43,370 nucleotides of DNA from Balneolales bacterium (GTDB taxonomy: Bacteria > Bacteroidota > Rhodothermia > Balneolales > Cyclonatronaceae), in the NCBI GenBank assembly GCA_022565805.1, contig JAIULZ010000017.1, forward strand, positions 1 through 43,370, in the 5' to 3' direction. The notes below the pieces were generated by a model. The model ran no database searches. It had not been told where the DNA came from and saw only the letters and a program-made list of their open reading frames with translations. The first letter of the stretch is position 1; each line of letters begins with the position of its first letter. The translations under genes and the position numbers were made by a program. Shown here piece after piece: positions 25,261-34,052 of the stretch.

Positions 25261-28002
25261 TTATGAAATATCTTTTAAAATAGGTAGATGCATTTTAAAG
25301 CAAGCCCCTCCAAGGTGCGAATCTCCTGCCGTAACTAAGCCTTTATGATCCTCGGCTATGGCTTTTACAACAGCCAGCCCAATACCTGAGCCGCTTACAC
25401 CCGATTCTACCGCAAATTTGCCTCTTGAAAACTTCTTAAAAACAAGTTCTCTTTCCTCTTCTGCCAAGCCCTCGCCATTGTCATGAATGGCTATACATAC
25501 CATATTTTGATCGATGCAGAGGTGAAGTAAAATCCGGGGATTTTCTTTATTTGCAAACTTTGTAGCATTTGATAATAAATTGAGAACAGCCTGTTCAAGA
25601 AAGTCATTATCTGCCAGTATTTTAGTGTTTCTATCCACATCGAGCTGTAGCTCGAAATTATTCTTTTCATGGATAAGGCCGTGCGCAGCCTGCAGAGTTT
25701 TATCGATAAAATCAAAGATATATAATGCTTGTTTATTTTTCGAAGTAAAGCCTTGTTCAAATTTTTGAAGCTCTAATATCTGAGTGATTAATCTCGAAAG
25801 TCGGTCTGTTTCTGATGTAATTATACCAAGAAAATGATTTTTCTTTTCGGGATCCATTTCCGGGTGATCTTTAATTAATTCAGAAAAAGCCCGAATAGAT
25901 GTAAGAGGAGTTTTTAATTCGTGTGTTACGGTGTACATAAACTCATCCTTGAGTAAATCCAGTTCTTTAAGTTTTTCATTGGCAACCGTGAGCCTGTCAG
26001 TTGTTTTATTAAGCTCGGCTGTTTTAGATTCAAGTGCACGGCTATATTCCAGGGCCTGTCTGGTTTCATCAAGTAAAACCATCACATTTTCCAAATGTAT
26101 GGGACGTTCGCTTACAGCCGATGATACTATTTCACGGGCAGATGCTGCGCCAATAATTCCGCCTAAAACAGACTCTGCGTACTGTATAAAAGCTTCATTA
26201 GCCTCGTTAGAATCTTTTTGGAGGGTGCTATCATGGCCTAAATTAAAATCTGATAATGCTTTTTGCGTTTTCTGTTCTCCCAGAAATCGGGTCAAAATTT
26301 GGAGCAACTCATCCTTAGCAGCAGTTCTGTAATCCATTGTAAGGCCTTGGCCGCTGTTGCCTGTCTCAATATCAATGCTTGTAAAAAGCTCTGCCTGAGC
26401 GATTTCCGGAATTTTCGGTTTTCGAATAATTGATATAAACGCAAATATGAAACTGTTGATGCTCAAACTCCAAAAAACAGAGTGAGAAACGGGATCAAGA
26501 CTATTTAATCCAAATAAGGCATGTGGATTAAGCCACCAAATTCCGGCTGGTCCATAATCTAAGGCCGTTGTTGCGAATATGCCCGAAAGTTCAAAAGTTG
26601 GCCAGACAAGCGTGTAGAACCAGATGAGACTTCCTGAAATAATACCAGCAAAAGCACCTGTTTCTGATACTTTTTTAAAGAACATGCCGCCAAAAATGGC
26701 CGGAGCAAACTGTGCTACTGCTGCAAAAGATATCAGGCCGATAGATACAAGAGAATATTCCTGATTTATAAAGCTAATAAAGAAATAAGAGGCTAAGAGC
26801 ACAAGAACTACGCTTAGTCTCTTTATAAATAATAGCTGTGATTGTATGCTTTCATCCGGAAGATTTTGTGATTTAGGAGATTTCCATTTAAGCAGGGCTG
26901 GTACAAATAAATCATTGCTTAGCATGGTGCTAATTGCCACTACCGCAACAATTACCATGCTTGTTGCAGCAGAAATTCCGCCTATAAAGACCAGCATAGC
27001 CACAGCTGGCATATCATGCATTAAAGGTATGGTAATCACAAAAGTATCGGCATCTACTGTACCAGCTGGAAATAAAATTAACCCTGCTAAAGCAATTGGA
27101 ATAACAAATAAATTGATTAAAAGCAGGTAAAGTGGAAACAGCCAAACAGCGGTATCGACATGACGCACAGAAATATTTTCAATTACGGCAACCTGAAACT
27201 GCCTTGGGAGCAGTAAAATAGCAAACATAGAAATGAGGGTTAGCCAAAACCATTCGCTATAGGTGATTGTGGCCTCGCCAAATGTAAACAAACCGTCTGT
27301 TATACCTTTTTCTGCGGCTTGGGAAAATAAATCTATAGGACCGTTAAAGATGAACCAAACGATGCTAATACCGGCTACCAGAAAAGCCACCAGCTTTACA
27401 ACAGACTCGAAAGCAACTGCGGCAACTAAGCCCTCGTGTCTTTTAGAAGAATCCAGATGGCGGGCACCAAATAAAATACCGAAGAGAATCATAGCTATGG
27501 TAGTATAGAAGGCTGTATCCGAGAAAAGCCCTCCGTGCTCTGCCATGGCCGTTTCTGTAGAAACAAGAACATGAAAAGAACCCGATACCGCCTTGAGTTG
27601 TAAACCTATGTATGGAATTATCCCAACCACGCACACCACACTCACAAGTTTAGCTAGTCGACTACTCTTTCCATATCTGGATGCTACAAAATCTGAAATA
27701 GTGGTAATTCGCTGGTTTCTGGAAATAGAAATCATTCTCTTTAGAATAACAACCCATAGAAGCGCCATGAGCGTAGGGCCTATATAAATAGGCAAAAAAC
27801 CAATTCCACTACTTGCCGCTCTGCCAACACTTCCATAGAATGTCCAGGCAGTACAGTATACACCTAGCGAGAGAGCGTAAACAAATGGCAATTTTAAAAA
27901 GCGATCTAACCCCAGCTTTTTATTATCAACCAAATAAGCTATCGTAAAAAGCAGCAGGAAATAGACAGCAGAAACAAGTATAACTAGCCAGGGTTGTAGC
28001 AT
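25261..28002 (-). CDS. Na+/solute symporter-histidine kinase (CbrA/CrbS-like)
   Basis: A 913-residue sensor whose first 520 or so residues are a sodium:solute symporter (SSF) domain with about 13 membrane helices (starting WLVILVSAVYFLLLFTIAYLV). A STAC-like linker follows (about 565-650, ELLQILTRFLGEQKTQKAL), then a coiled coil, and a kinase: H-box DEFMYTVTHELKTPL with His694, N-box Asn812, DNGEG at 841-845 and GSGIGL. In CbrA/CrbS proteins this layout senses or imports small carbon or nitrogen compounds (histidine, acetate); the ligand here is unknown. It is second in a minus-strand group: small membrane protein, this gene, receiver, exonuclease fusion. Confidence 0.93.
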   Translation of the reverse strand: MLQPWLVILVSAVYFLLLFTIAYLVDNKKLGLDRFLKLPFVYALSLGVYCTAWTFYGSVGRAASSGIGFLPIYIGPTLMALLWVVILKRMISISRNQRITTISDFVASRYGKSSRLAKLVSVVCVVGIIPYIGLQLKAVSGSFHVLVSTETAMAEHGGLFSDTAFYTTIAMILFGILFGARHLDSSKRHEGLVAAVAFESVVKLVAFLVAGISIVWFIFNGPIDLFSQAAEKGITDGLFTFGEATITYSEWFWLTLISMFAILLLPRQFQVAVIENISVRHVDTAVWLFPLYLLLINLFVIPIALAGLILFPAGTVDADTFVITIPLMHDMPAVAMLVFIGGISAATSMVIVAVVAISTMLSNDLFVPALLKWKSPKSQNLPDESIQSQLLFIKRLSVVLVLLASYFFISFINQEYSLVSIGLISFAAVAQFAPAIFGGMFFKKVSETGAFAGIISGSLIWFYTLVWPTFELSGIFATTALDYGPAGIWWLNPHALFGLNSLDPVSHSVFWSLSINSFIFAFISIIRKPKIPEIAQAELFTSIDIETGNSGQGLTMDYRTAAKDELLQILTRFLGEQKTQKALSDFNLGHDSTLQKDSNEANEAFIQYAESVLGGIIGAASAREIVSSAVSERPIHLENVMVLLDETRQALEYSRALESKTAELNKTTDRLTVANEKLKELDLLKDEFMYTVTHELKTPLTSIRAFSELIKDHPEMDPEKKNHFLGIITSETDRLSRLITQILELQKFEQGFTSKNKQALYIFDFIDKTLQAAHGLIHEKNNFELQLDVDRNTKILADNDFLEQAVLNLLSNATKFANKENPRILLHLCIDQNMVCIAIHDNGEGLAEEERELVFKKFSRGKFAVESGVSGSGIGLAVVKAIAEDHKGLVTAGDSHLGGACFKMHLPILKDIS

Positions 28003-28072
28003 ATTTATTATTTCATATAAACCTATAGACGGGTAAATGCCCGGTTTTAAAAGCCTTTTAAATTAAGCTTCG

Positions 28073-28273
28073 TTAGCTGTAGTTTTCGTTTTTTTGTCTT
28101 TGACCCGAGATTAACGCTGAAGCGATTATTACTAAAATCCAGCAAATAAATAAGTAAAATGGCAGACTTAAGCTATGATCTGCAACATTATCATCTTTAA
28201 AAACATGCAGTAAGGGAGACAGAAGCAAAAATCCTGAAACAAAGAACAGTAAAATGAATTGATTTGTTTTCAT
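28073..28273 (-). CDS. Small two-helix membrane protein upstream of the symporter-kinase
   Basis: A 66-residue protein with two predicted helices (about 6-24 and 37-57) joined by a short polar loop, and a charged tail ending GQRQKNENYS. It lies 70 nt upstream of the symporter-kinase in the same direction. Small two-helix proteins (DUF3311-, DUF4212- or DUF485-like) often accompany SSF transporters, and CbrX occupies this place before Pseudomonas CbrA; the PFYLFICWILV segment is reminiscent of DUF3311, but similarity is too short to be sure. It may be an accessory subunit of the symporter domain. Confidence 0.7.
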   Translation of the reverse strand: MKTNQFILLFFVSGFLLLSPLLHVFKDDNVADHSLSLPFYLFICWILVIIASALISGQRQKNENYS

Positions 28274-28632
28274 TTTCCGGAAAGAGGTGTTGTTTATCCA
28301 ATTAGGTTAATACATTACACAAATAAGTAAAAAAAAAGTAATCTAAAAGACGAAATTTAGCTTTACTAGGTTTGTAAAAGACAGGAAATTTATTGGGAGT
28401 AAGTAAAAAATCTGACGAACTCGAAGACTAAATTTGAGAAGTTCTGGGTTCAATATAGCTCTGTTAGTAAAATGATGTGTTCTATCGGGTTTTACTAATG
28501 AAATGAAAACTATTTTGATAAAGCTATTTAAATACCACTATTATGAGTGCACTATACTAATAGTTGACTTAGAAAATTAATATTTTTTATAATTTTATCT
28601 GAAATTTTCTGGAATTCTTCTATTTTCATTAC
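28274..28632. other. 359-nt divergent promoter region
   Basis: It lies between the minus-strand small membrane protein/symporter-kinase group and the plus-strand dCTP deaminase gene, so it should carry both promoters. It is very AT-rich, with no strong hairpin, palindrome or recognisable operator. Confidence 0.5.
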
Positions 28633-29838
28633 ATGAATTTTAAAATAACTGATAAAGGCATTTTACCTGTTCAGCATCTGAAATTACTAATAGATGCCGG
28701 GCTTATTGGCAGTGACGAGGCTAACCCAATCCAAAGGGATCAGCTGCAGCCAAACTCACTGGATTTACGTCTTGGTAAAACAGCCTACCGGGTAAGATGC
28801 GGTTTTTTACCGGAAAAAGAGACCGTATTACAAAAGGTAAACAGGCTTTGTCAGCATGAATTTTCTATTCAAAATGGTGGGATTCTGGAACCGAATTGTA
28901 CCTACATTATACCATTGCTGGAAACATTAAGGTTGCCTGAGAGTTGTTCCGGTATGTACCGTAACCTGAATTTATTTGGTGAAAGAGGCTCTGAATATAT
29001 AACACTGGAAACTACAGATGTATTTTCAGCAAGAACAAATCCAAAAAGCACCACGGGCAGACTTGATATTTTTACAAGGGTTGTTACAGATTATTCGCGC
29101 CGTTTTGAAGACATAAGCCCTGGTTATTCTGGTCCTCTTTATTTAGAAGTTGTTCCAAAATCGTTTCCCATAAGAGTTCAAACAGGTCAGAGACTTAATC
29201 AATTACGAATTAGACACGGAAATGCTTTGTTGTCTGACGATGATATAAGGGCGCATCATTCGTTGGAACCACTTCTATTAAACAATCTTGGTGATGCTGT
29301 TTTGGCCAAGGAGTTAAAGCTTGATTCAGGGCTTTTTATGAGTGTGAATCTCGAGGGTCGTAGAGATGAGATAATTGGTTACCGTGCAAGAAAAAACAGA
29401 GCTGTAATCGATCTTAGTAAAATTGCTTTCTATAATACCTTCGAATTTTGGGAGCCTATTTATGCCGGGCGAGAAGAGCATTTAATTTTGGAGCCGGAAG
29501 CGTTTTATATCTTTGCTTCTTTGGAAAGATGCCGTATTCCATCAAGTCTTGCTAGTGAAATGGTTCCTTACGATACAGGATCCGGAGAGCTTCGAACGCA
29601 TTATGCCGGATTTTTTGATAGTGGCTTTGGTTTCTCTAACGAAGGCAAAGGAGCAAGAGCTGTGCTAGAAGTAAGGTCTCACGATGTTCCTTTTTTAGTT
29701 GAACATGGGCAGACATTTTTCAGTATGGTCTTTGAGAAAAATACAGAGTCGCCAGAAATGCTTTACGGTTCTTCTGTTAAGAGTAACTATCAAGGCCAAA
29801 GTTTAAAGCTAAGTAAACACTTCAAGGAGGGAACTTAA
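28633..29838 (+). CDS. Two-domain 2'-deoxycytidine 5'-triphosphate deaminase
   Basis: A 401-residue enzyme of the long dCTP deaminase family (DCD, PF06559 type), about twice the size of E. coli Dcd. The N-terminal half has KGILPVQHLKLLIDAGLI, QLQPNSLDLRLG, and the dUTPase-fold motif STTGRLDIFTRV; the C-terminal half repeats elements of the same fold (SGLFMSVNLEGR, TGSGELRTHYAGFFDSGFG). The reaction converts dCTP to dUTP on the way to dTTP. It stands alone, divergent from the symporter-kinase group. No Shine-Dalgarno is seen. A physical link to the neighbouring exonuclease fusion is speculative. Confidence 0.85.
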   Translation: MNFKITDKGILPVQHLKLLIDAGLIGSDEANPIQRDQLQPNSLDLRLGKTAYRVRCGFLPEKETVLQKVNRLCQHEFSIQNGGILEPNCTYIIPLLETLRLPESCSGMYRNLNLFGERGSEYITLETTDVFSARTNPKSTTGRLDIFTRVVTDYSRRFEDISPGYSGPLYLEVVPKSFPIRVQTGQRLNQLRIRHGNALLSDDDIRAHHSLEPLLLNNLGDAVLAKELKLDSGLFMSVNLEGRRDEIIGYRARKNRAVIDLSKIAFYNTFEFWEPIYAGREEHLILEPEAFYIFASLERCRIPSSLASEMVPYDTGSGELRTHYAGFFDSGFGFSNEGKGARAVLEVRSHDVPFLVEHGQTFFSMVFEKNTESPEMLYGSSVKSNYQGQSLKLSKHFKEGT

Positions 29839-30015
29839 ACAAAATAAATACAACTCTTTTTTATAGAGTTATTTCTAGAGCATTTTTGCTTAAATTTTTC
29901 GGTTTACTAATTAACTGTTTAACTAATTAATAATTTAGATTTCAATAGAACTTATAGTCTAAAGATAAATATCCGTAATCAGAGAATGTGTAATGTAGCC
30001 AACTTTACTAGAGTA

Positions 30016-30041
30016 CTTAAGATATATTATTCTATCTTAAG
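30016..30041. repeat. Perfect 9-bp inverted repeat
   Basis: CTTAAGATA (30016-30024) and TATCTTAAG (30033-30041) with an 8-nt spacer. No T-tract follows, so it is either an RNA stem or a dimeric-regulator site. Confidence 0.55.
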
Positions 30042-30281
30042 ACAATCTATACCAAATACTTATCATTGTTAATGCGCTTTACGAAGGACAAGAAAACCTA
30101 AAGTTCTGTCCCTGTAAATACCCAAATATAAATAAAATCGCAGCTTTCTATTGTTGAGTTTTATTATCAAGGATAAAACAGGAGACGGACATAAAGCGGT
30201 TTTGTTAACTTATTATAAAGATTTTGCTTATCAAAACTTTTTATTAAAAAGGAATAAGTAATAAAGGTCTAATATTCTGTT

Positions 30282-30308
30282 GTCCTTACTGGTAATCAGG
30301 ACTTTTTT
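30282..30308 (+). terminator. Terminator-like hairpin upstream of the ferredoxin-like gene
   Basis: GTCCT (30282-30286) and AGGAC (30298-30302) pair, with a partly paired TTAC/GTAA interior, followed directly by six T residues. It is 444 nt after the dCTP deaminase stop and 45 nt before the next start, so it may end a separate small RNA or act as an attenuator. Confidence 0.45.
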
Positions 30309-30352
30309 AATATCATTACTACTAATTCGACGCTTTAAATATTAATATTATT

Positions 30353-30580
30353 ATGGCTTATGATAGAAGAAGTGTAAAGATGTGCGTTTGTCACAAAAAG
30401 AAATTCGCACAAATCAAAGAAATATGTGACAAAGAGGGCTTAAAAACCCTTGACGACATCATTCATTCAGATGTAGCAGCCAAGGGTTGTGGCATGTGCC
30501 ATCCTTATATTGAGAAAATGCTTATAACAGGCGAGACCTGCTTTATTCCTGGTGATGTGTACATAAACTCTGAGAAATAG
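30353..30580 (+). CDS. BFD-like [2Fe-2S] protein
   Basis: A 75-residue protein with the four-cysteine pattern of the bacterioferritin-associated ferredoxin domain: Cys11 and Cys13 (MCVCHKK) and Cys46 and Cys49 (KGCGMCHPYIEKML), with a helical stretch between. Such domains bind a [2Fe-2S] cluster and occur alone (Bfd, iron release from bacterioferritin) or in larger redox proteins. No bacterioferritin is nearby. It is 3 nt upstream of rsmE, so the two should be co-translated, but no functional link is known. Confidence 0.82.
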   Translation: MAYDRRSVKMCVCHKKKFAQIKEICDKEGLKTLDDIIHSDVAAKGCGMCHPYIEKMLITGETCFIPGDVYINSEK

Positions 30581-30583
30581 ACG

Positions 30584-31369
30584 TTGAATTTATTTTACGT
30601 TTCTGAATTTACGACTAGAGATGAATCAGTTCAATTAATTGCTGAAGAGGCTCATCATGCACTAAATGTTTTAAGATATAAAACAGGTGATTTGATTCAT
30701 GTTTTTAATGGCAAAGGGTTGCAGGGGACAGGTACACTCGAAGTATTGTCAAAAAAAAGCTGTCTTGTGCATCTTGATAATACGATATTTAATGAAGCTG
30801 CTGTTCCAGAAATTGAAGTCTGTCTCGGTCTTATAAAAAACAGGCAACGGTTAGAATGGGCTGTCGAAAAACTTACTGAAACCGGGGTCTCGCGCATCAC
30901 CTTGCTTCATACTGAAAGAACGGAGAGAAATAAGTTTAGGGCAGACAGGCTGGAATCTGTTATTCTCACTGCTGCAAAACAGTCTAAGTGTTTTTATTTA
31001 CCAATCTTGAGAATTTGTACACTAAATGAGCGTGTTGAAGAAATTAAAACGCAGCGTAATCAAACTAAACAAATTTACCCATTGGTCGCTCATGAGAATG
31101 AAGCCGAATTGACTATTAGTAAGACATCGAGCTACACCTCAGGTAATTTTTCATTTGTCAGAGATCAACTTCATCAGGTTATGACCAAGGGTTTTGAAAT
31201 TGTAATTTTTATTGGACCAGAGGGAGGTTTTTCGGAACCTGAAATCAAGATGATGCTTTCTGAAACGAAAGGAGATGATGCTTTTTCCCCTTTATGGCTT
31301 GGTAAAAACAGGTTACGGGCAGAGACAGCAGCTGTGCAATGTGCCGGGCTTTTGCGTTTCGGGATTTGA
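30584..31369 (+). CDS. rsmE: 16S rRNA (uracil-1498-N3)-methyltransferase RsmE
   Basis: A 261-residue SPOUT-family methyltransferase: N-terminal PUA-like part with EEAHHALNVLRYKTGD, the LIKNRQRLEWAVEKLTETGV segment, and the C-terminal knot with FIGPEGGFSEPEI and LGKNRLRAETAAV, which bind S-adenosylmethionine. It methylates U1498 of 16S rRNA. The start is TTG at 30584, 3 nt after the ferredoxin-like gene's stop. A strong hairpin separates it from the convergent protease gene. Confidence 0.95.
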   Translation: MNLFYVSEFTTRDESVQLIAEEAHHALNVLRYKTGDLIHVFNGKGLQGTGTLEVLSKKSCLVHLDNTIFNEAAVPEIEVCLGLIKNRQRLEWAVEKLTETGVSRITLLHTERTERNKFRADRLESVILTAAKQSKCFYLPILRICTLNERVEEIKTQRNQTKQIYPLVAHENEAELTISKTSSYTSGNFSFVRDQLHQVMTKGFEIVIFIGPEGGFSEPEIKMMLSETKGDDAFSPLWLGKNRLRAETAAVQCAGLLRFGI

Positions 31370-31394
31370 TTTTATTGAGAAATCCTAGCTGATA

Positions 31395-31440
31395 CAAAAA
31401 ATGCTTTTCATTTATTAATGAAAAGCATTCTTTGTTGTTT
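31395..31440. terminator. Bidirectional terminator between rsmE and the ctp protease
   Basis: A perfect 13-bp stem, AATGCTTTTCATT (31400-31412) and AATGAAAAGCATT (31417-31429), with a TATT loop. CTTTGTTGTTTT follows on the plus strand and the upstream ACAAAAAA gives a U-tract on the minus strand, so it can serve both convergent genes. Confidence 0.88.
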
Positions 31441-31463
31441 TGGATTCAAATAAATGAATTAAG

Positions 31464-33362
31464 TTAACCTCCGGATCCTGAGCGTCGCGTTGCCTGAGTG
31501 CTCAGATATTCTTCAACAAATGCTTTAAGTTCCATTACTTCGGTCCATAACTCCATAGATTGACGCAATGTTGTGTCAAATTTATCATTGTAGACAGGCC
31601 AGAACTTATCAGGGCTCCATACTTGGCGCGCAAGCTCCGCTTTCATAAATGTTGGTGGAATCCAACTGTCTTTATCCACCAATTTTGGATTTATATACAT
31701 GATGTCGTCTACATAAGTAGTTGTAGCTGTGGTATCTGAAAGTACCATGCCAGCTTCTGTCATTTTTCCCCAGAACCGGTTCATATCATCTTCCGACCAT
31801 GAAAAGTCACTACGGAAACGATTAAAATCATCACCCCATTCTGCCCTGAAAGAATCGGAGTAATTATCTAGATAATTTCTTACGAAATCGAAACCGATGT
31901 TATTTTGTCTCATAAAGCCAAGCACATAGCTTCTTGAGGTATCGGCCTGTACAATATGGTCTGGAACAATTCCACCGCCACCGTAAACAACTCTTCCGGC
32001 GCGTGTACTAAATATAAGTGAGTCTGGTGTTTCGCTTATAAAGTTAGTAACATCTGTGGTTGCATCACGATCTCTGTTTCTTATTTCCAGCGCATATTCT
32101 TCACGGCCATTGTTAAATGGCTTTTGTATAAGCCTGCCAGAAGGAGTGTAATACCTCGAAATAGTTACACGAATGAAGCTTTCATCAACAAGTTCATACT
32201 GTTGCTGTACCAAACCTTTACCAAATGTTCTTCTGCCGACTACCAAACCGCGATCGTTATCTTGTATTGCACCAGCAACAATTTCACTGCCTGAGGCCGA
32301 GCCTTCATTTATCAGAACAATTAAGGGGATATCCAGAAAACGTCCGTTTGCTCTTGTGTTGTATTCGCTGCTAAATCTGGCATGCCGGCTTTGTGTGCTA
32401 ACAAGCTTTGTGCCACGGGGGAAGAATTCGCTTGTGATACGCACAGCCTGATCCAGAAAACCACCAGGGTTATAGCGCATATCCAGCACGAGGCGCTCCA
32501 TCCCAAGCTCATTAAGTTTATTCATTGCATCCATAAACTCATCATAAGTAGTGGATGCGAATCGATTAACTTTTATATAACCAGTCTTTTCGTCGAGCAT
32601 GTATGATGCATCTACAGTATACAGAGGAATGTCGTCCCGGGTAATATTGAAATGAAGTAAACTTGACGCATTTGGCCTTACAATTCCAACCCGTACTACG
32701 GAGCCTTTAGGTCCTCTTAGGTTAGAAAGCACATCTTCCTGACTAAAGCCAACCGAAGTTTCTCCGTCTATGGAGATAATACGATCACCAGACCGAATAC
32801 CGAGTTGCTCGCTAGGGCCACCCGAAATTGCAGAAATAACGGTAATAGTATCCTGTATTATTTCGAATTGAACACCAATACCCTGAAACCTGCCCGCAAA
32901 GTTTTCGCGCACACGTTCGCTTTGCCGTGGATCGATATAATCTGTGTAAGGGTCGAGACTAGCAAACATACCTCTTAACGCATACTCCGTTAATGAATTC
33001 ATATCTGCATCTTCAACATTATTTGCAATCCAGGTATAGGCTCGCTCGAAGCGAATAGACGCTTCTGCAAAATTGGAAATACGAACGTCTGTAAAGGTAG
33101 TATCGGCCGGTGTGCCTGATATAGAGAGGGTAGAGTCTCCAATTGCGCGAACCATCCCGCGAACAGAGTCTTTAAAGAGAATATCTACATCGACTTCATC
33201 AACGTAATTGTTCAGAATCCACCGCTGAGTATGCAAATATTTAGACAGGTTTTGCTCATCACTATTTTCATCGGAAATGAAAACTTTGTCCAGTCCGAAG
33301 AACCATAGTGCACTTAGTAGTATAAGTCCGGAAAATCCTGATGCGAAAAAACGTTTTATCAT
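31464..33362 (-). CDS. C-terminal processing protease, S41 family with PDZ domain
   Basis: A 632-residue periplasmic-type protease. An N-terminal membrane or signal segment (about 5-27) follows MIKRFF. A PDZ domain (about 150-245, FQGIGVQFEI...GIRSGDRIISIDG) precedes the S41 peptidase domain with the Ser-Lys dyad: Ser357 in NEGSASGSE and Lys382 in RRTFGKG, 25 residues apart as in known CtpA enzymes. Tsp/CtpA proteases trim or degrade envelope proteins by their C-termini. The C-terminal roughly 180 residues form an extra region with no recognised domain. It is a single-gene unit facing rsmE. Confidence 0.93.
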   Translation of the reverse strand: MIKRFFASGFSGLILLSALWFFGLDKVFISDENSDEQNLSKYLHTQRWILNNYVDEVDVDILFKDSVRGMVRAIGDSTLSISGTPADTTFTDVRISNFAEASIRFERAYTWIANNVEDADMNSLTEYALRGMFASLDPYTDYIDPRQSERVRENFAGRFQGIGVQFEIIQDTITVISAISGGPSEQLGIRSGDRIISIDGETSVGFSQEDVLSNLRGPKGSVVRVGIVRPNASSLLHFNITRDDIPLYTVDASYMLDEKTGYIKVNRFASTTYDEFMDAMNKLNELGMERLVLDMRYNPGGFLDQAVRITSEFFPRGTKLVSTQSRHARFSSEYNTRANGRFLDIPLIVLINEGSASGSEIVAGAIQDNDRGLVVGRRTFGKGLVQQQYELVDESFIRVTISRYYTPSGRLIQKPFNNGREEYALEIRNRDRDATTDVTNFISETPDSLIFSTRAGRVVYGGGGIVPDHIVQADTSRSYVLGFMRQNNIGFDFVRNYLDNYSDSFRAEWGDDFNRFRSDFSWSEDDMNRFWGKMTEAGMVLSDTTATTTYVDDIMYINPKLVDKDSWIPPTFMKAELARQVWSPDKFWPVYNDKFDTTLRQSMELWTEVMELKAFVEEYLSTQATRRSGSGG

Positions 33363-34052
33363 GACCGGGTATGGGCTTTAAATTGTGTTTTCTGTGAAAT
33401 TATAAAAAATGTCTCAAACGCTGCCGATAATTTGAGATAGTCTGTGCTCAATCCAGTACAGTTAGAATTAACTATATATGTTTGTTACGAAAAATTATGC
33501 TAGACCGGACTTTTTAAGGCGGACAGATTTCAATTAACGAATTAGCATTACTGTAATGTATTTAGCTAATCGATTTTTTGTATGGATCGAACAACAGGAT
33601 GATTCTATGAATTAACTATACATCACTAATGCTTTATATGCAAAAAAAATTGTGCAGGAAAAAAATCTCTGAAATGCGACTCGGAAAAAAAATAAAATCA
33701 TCCGAAAATGAGTAAATCAGCTAAGAACGTATTTATTCTGTGCGCAAAAAAGATAGATAAGAAACCACTTATTTTTTCAAATAATCCAATTTCTATGAGC
33801 AGGGGAGAAAGTTGGTAAAGTCTTATTGCAAACAAAATTAACTAAATTCGCCTAAAAAGCTCATGATATTAACAGCGATGCAATTCTTAAAACATTGCGC
33901 TGGTAATTAAACACAATAAACAATACTGATCATTCACTTGGAGCATTAATCGGCCGGGAATTAATCGCCGGCCGATTAGTAGTTCAATAAATATATACTA
34001 CAAAATTGCAGAGTTTAATTTAAGTTCTTAAAAAAAGAGAGTGTAAGTCTTC
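33363..34052. other. 690-nt spacer between the protease and hslU
   Basis: No gene seen. It contains the protease promoter region and the downstream side of hslU. The one clear structure is a GC-rich 11-bp hairpin (33947-33978) close to the hslU end. The rest is AT-rich without visible repeats. Confidence 0.55.
33947..33978 (-). terminator. GC-rich 11-bp hairpin downstream of hslU
   Basis: TAATCGGCCGG (33947-33957) and CCGGCCGATTA (33968-33978) pair perfectly around a 10-nt loop, 75 nt after the hslU stop. No T-tract follows on either strand, so it may protect the 3' end or act as a U-less terminator. Confidence 0.45.

Larger units (their letters stand above)
29839..30352. other. 514-nt spacer with several inverted repeats; possible non-coding RNA or leader
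   Basis: No protein gene. On the plus strand it contains, in order: AACTCT/AGAGTT (29852-29870), a perfect 9-bp repeat CTTAAGATA/TATCTTAAG (30016-30041), GGACA(A)GAA/TTCTGTCC (30086-30111), GTTTTAT/ATAAAAC (30158-30179), and a terminator-like hairpin with six Ts (30282-30308). That density suggests a structured transcript. No known riboswitch or RNA family was recognised. Confidence 0.5.
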
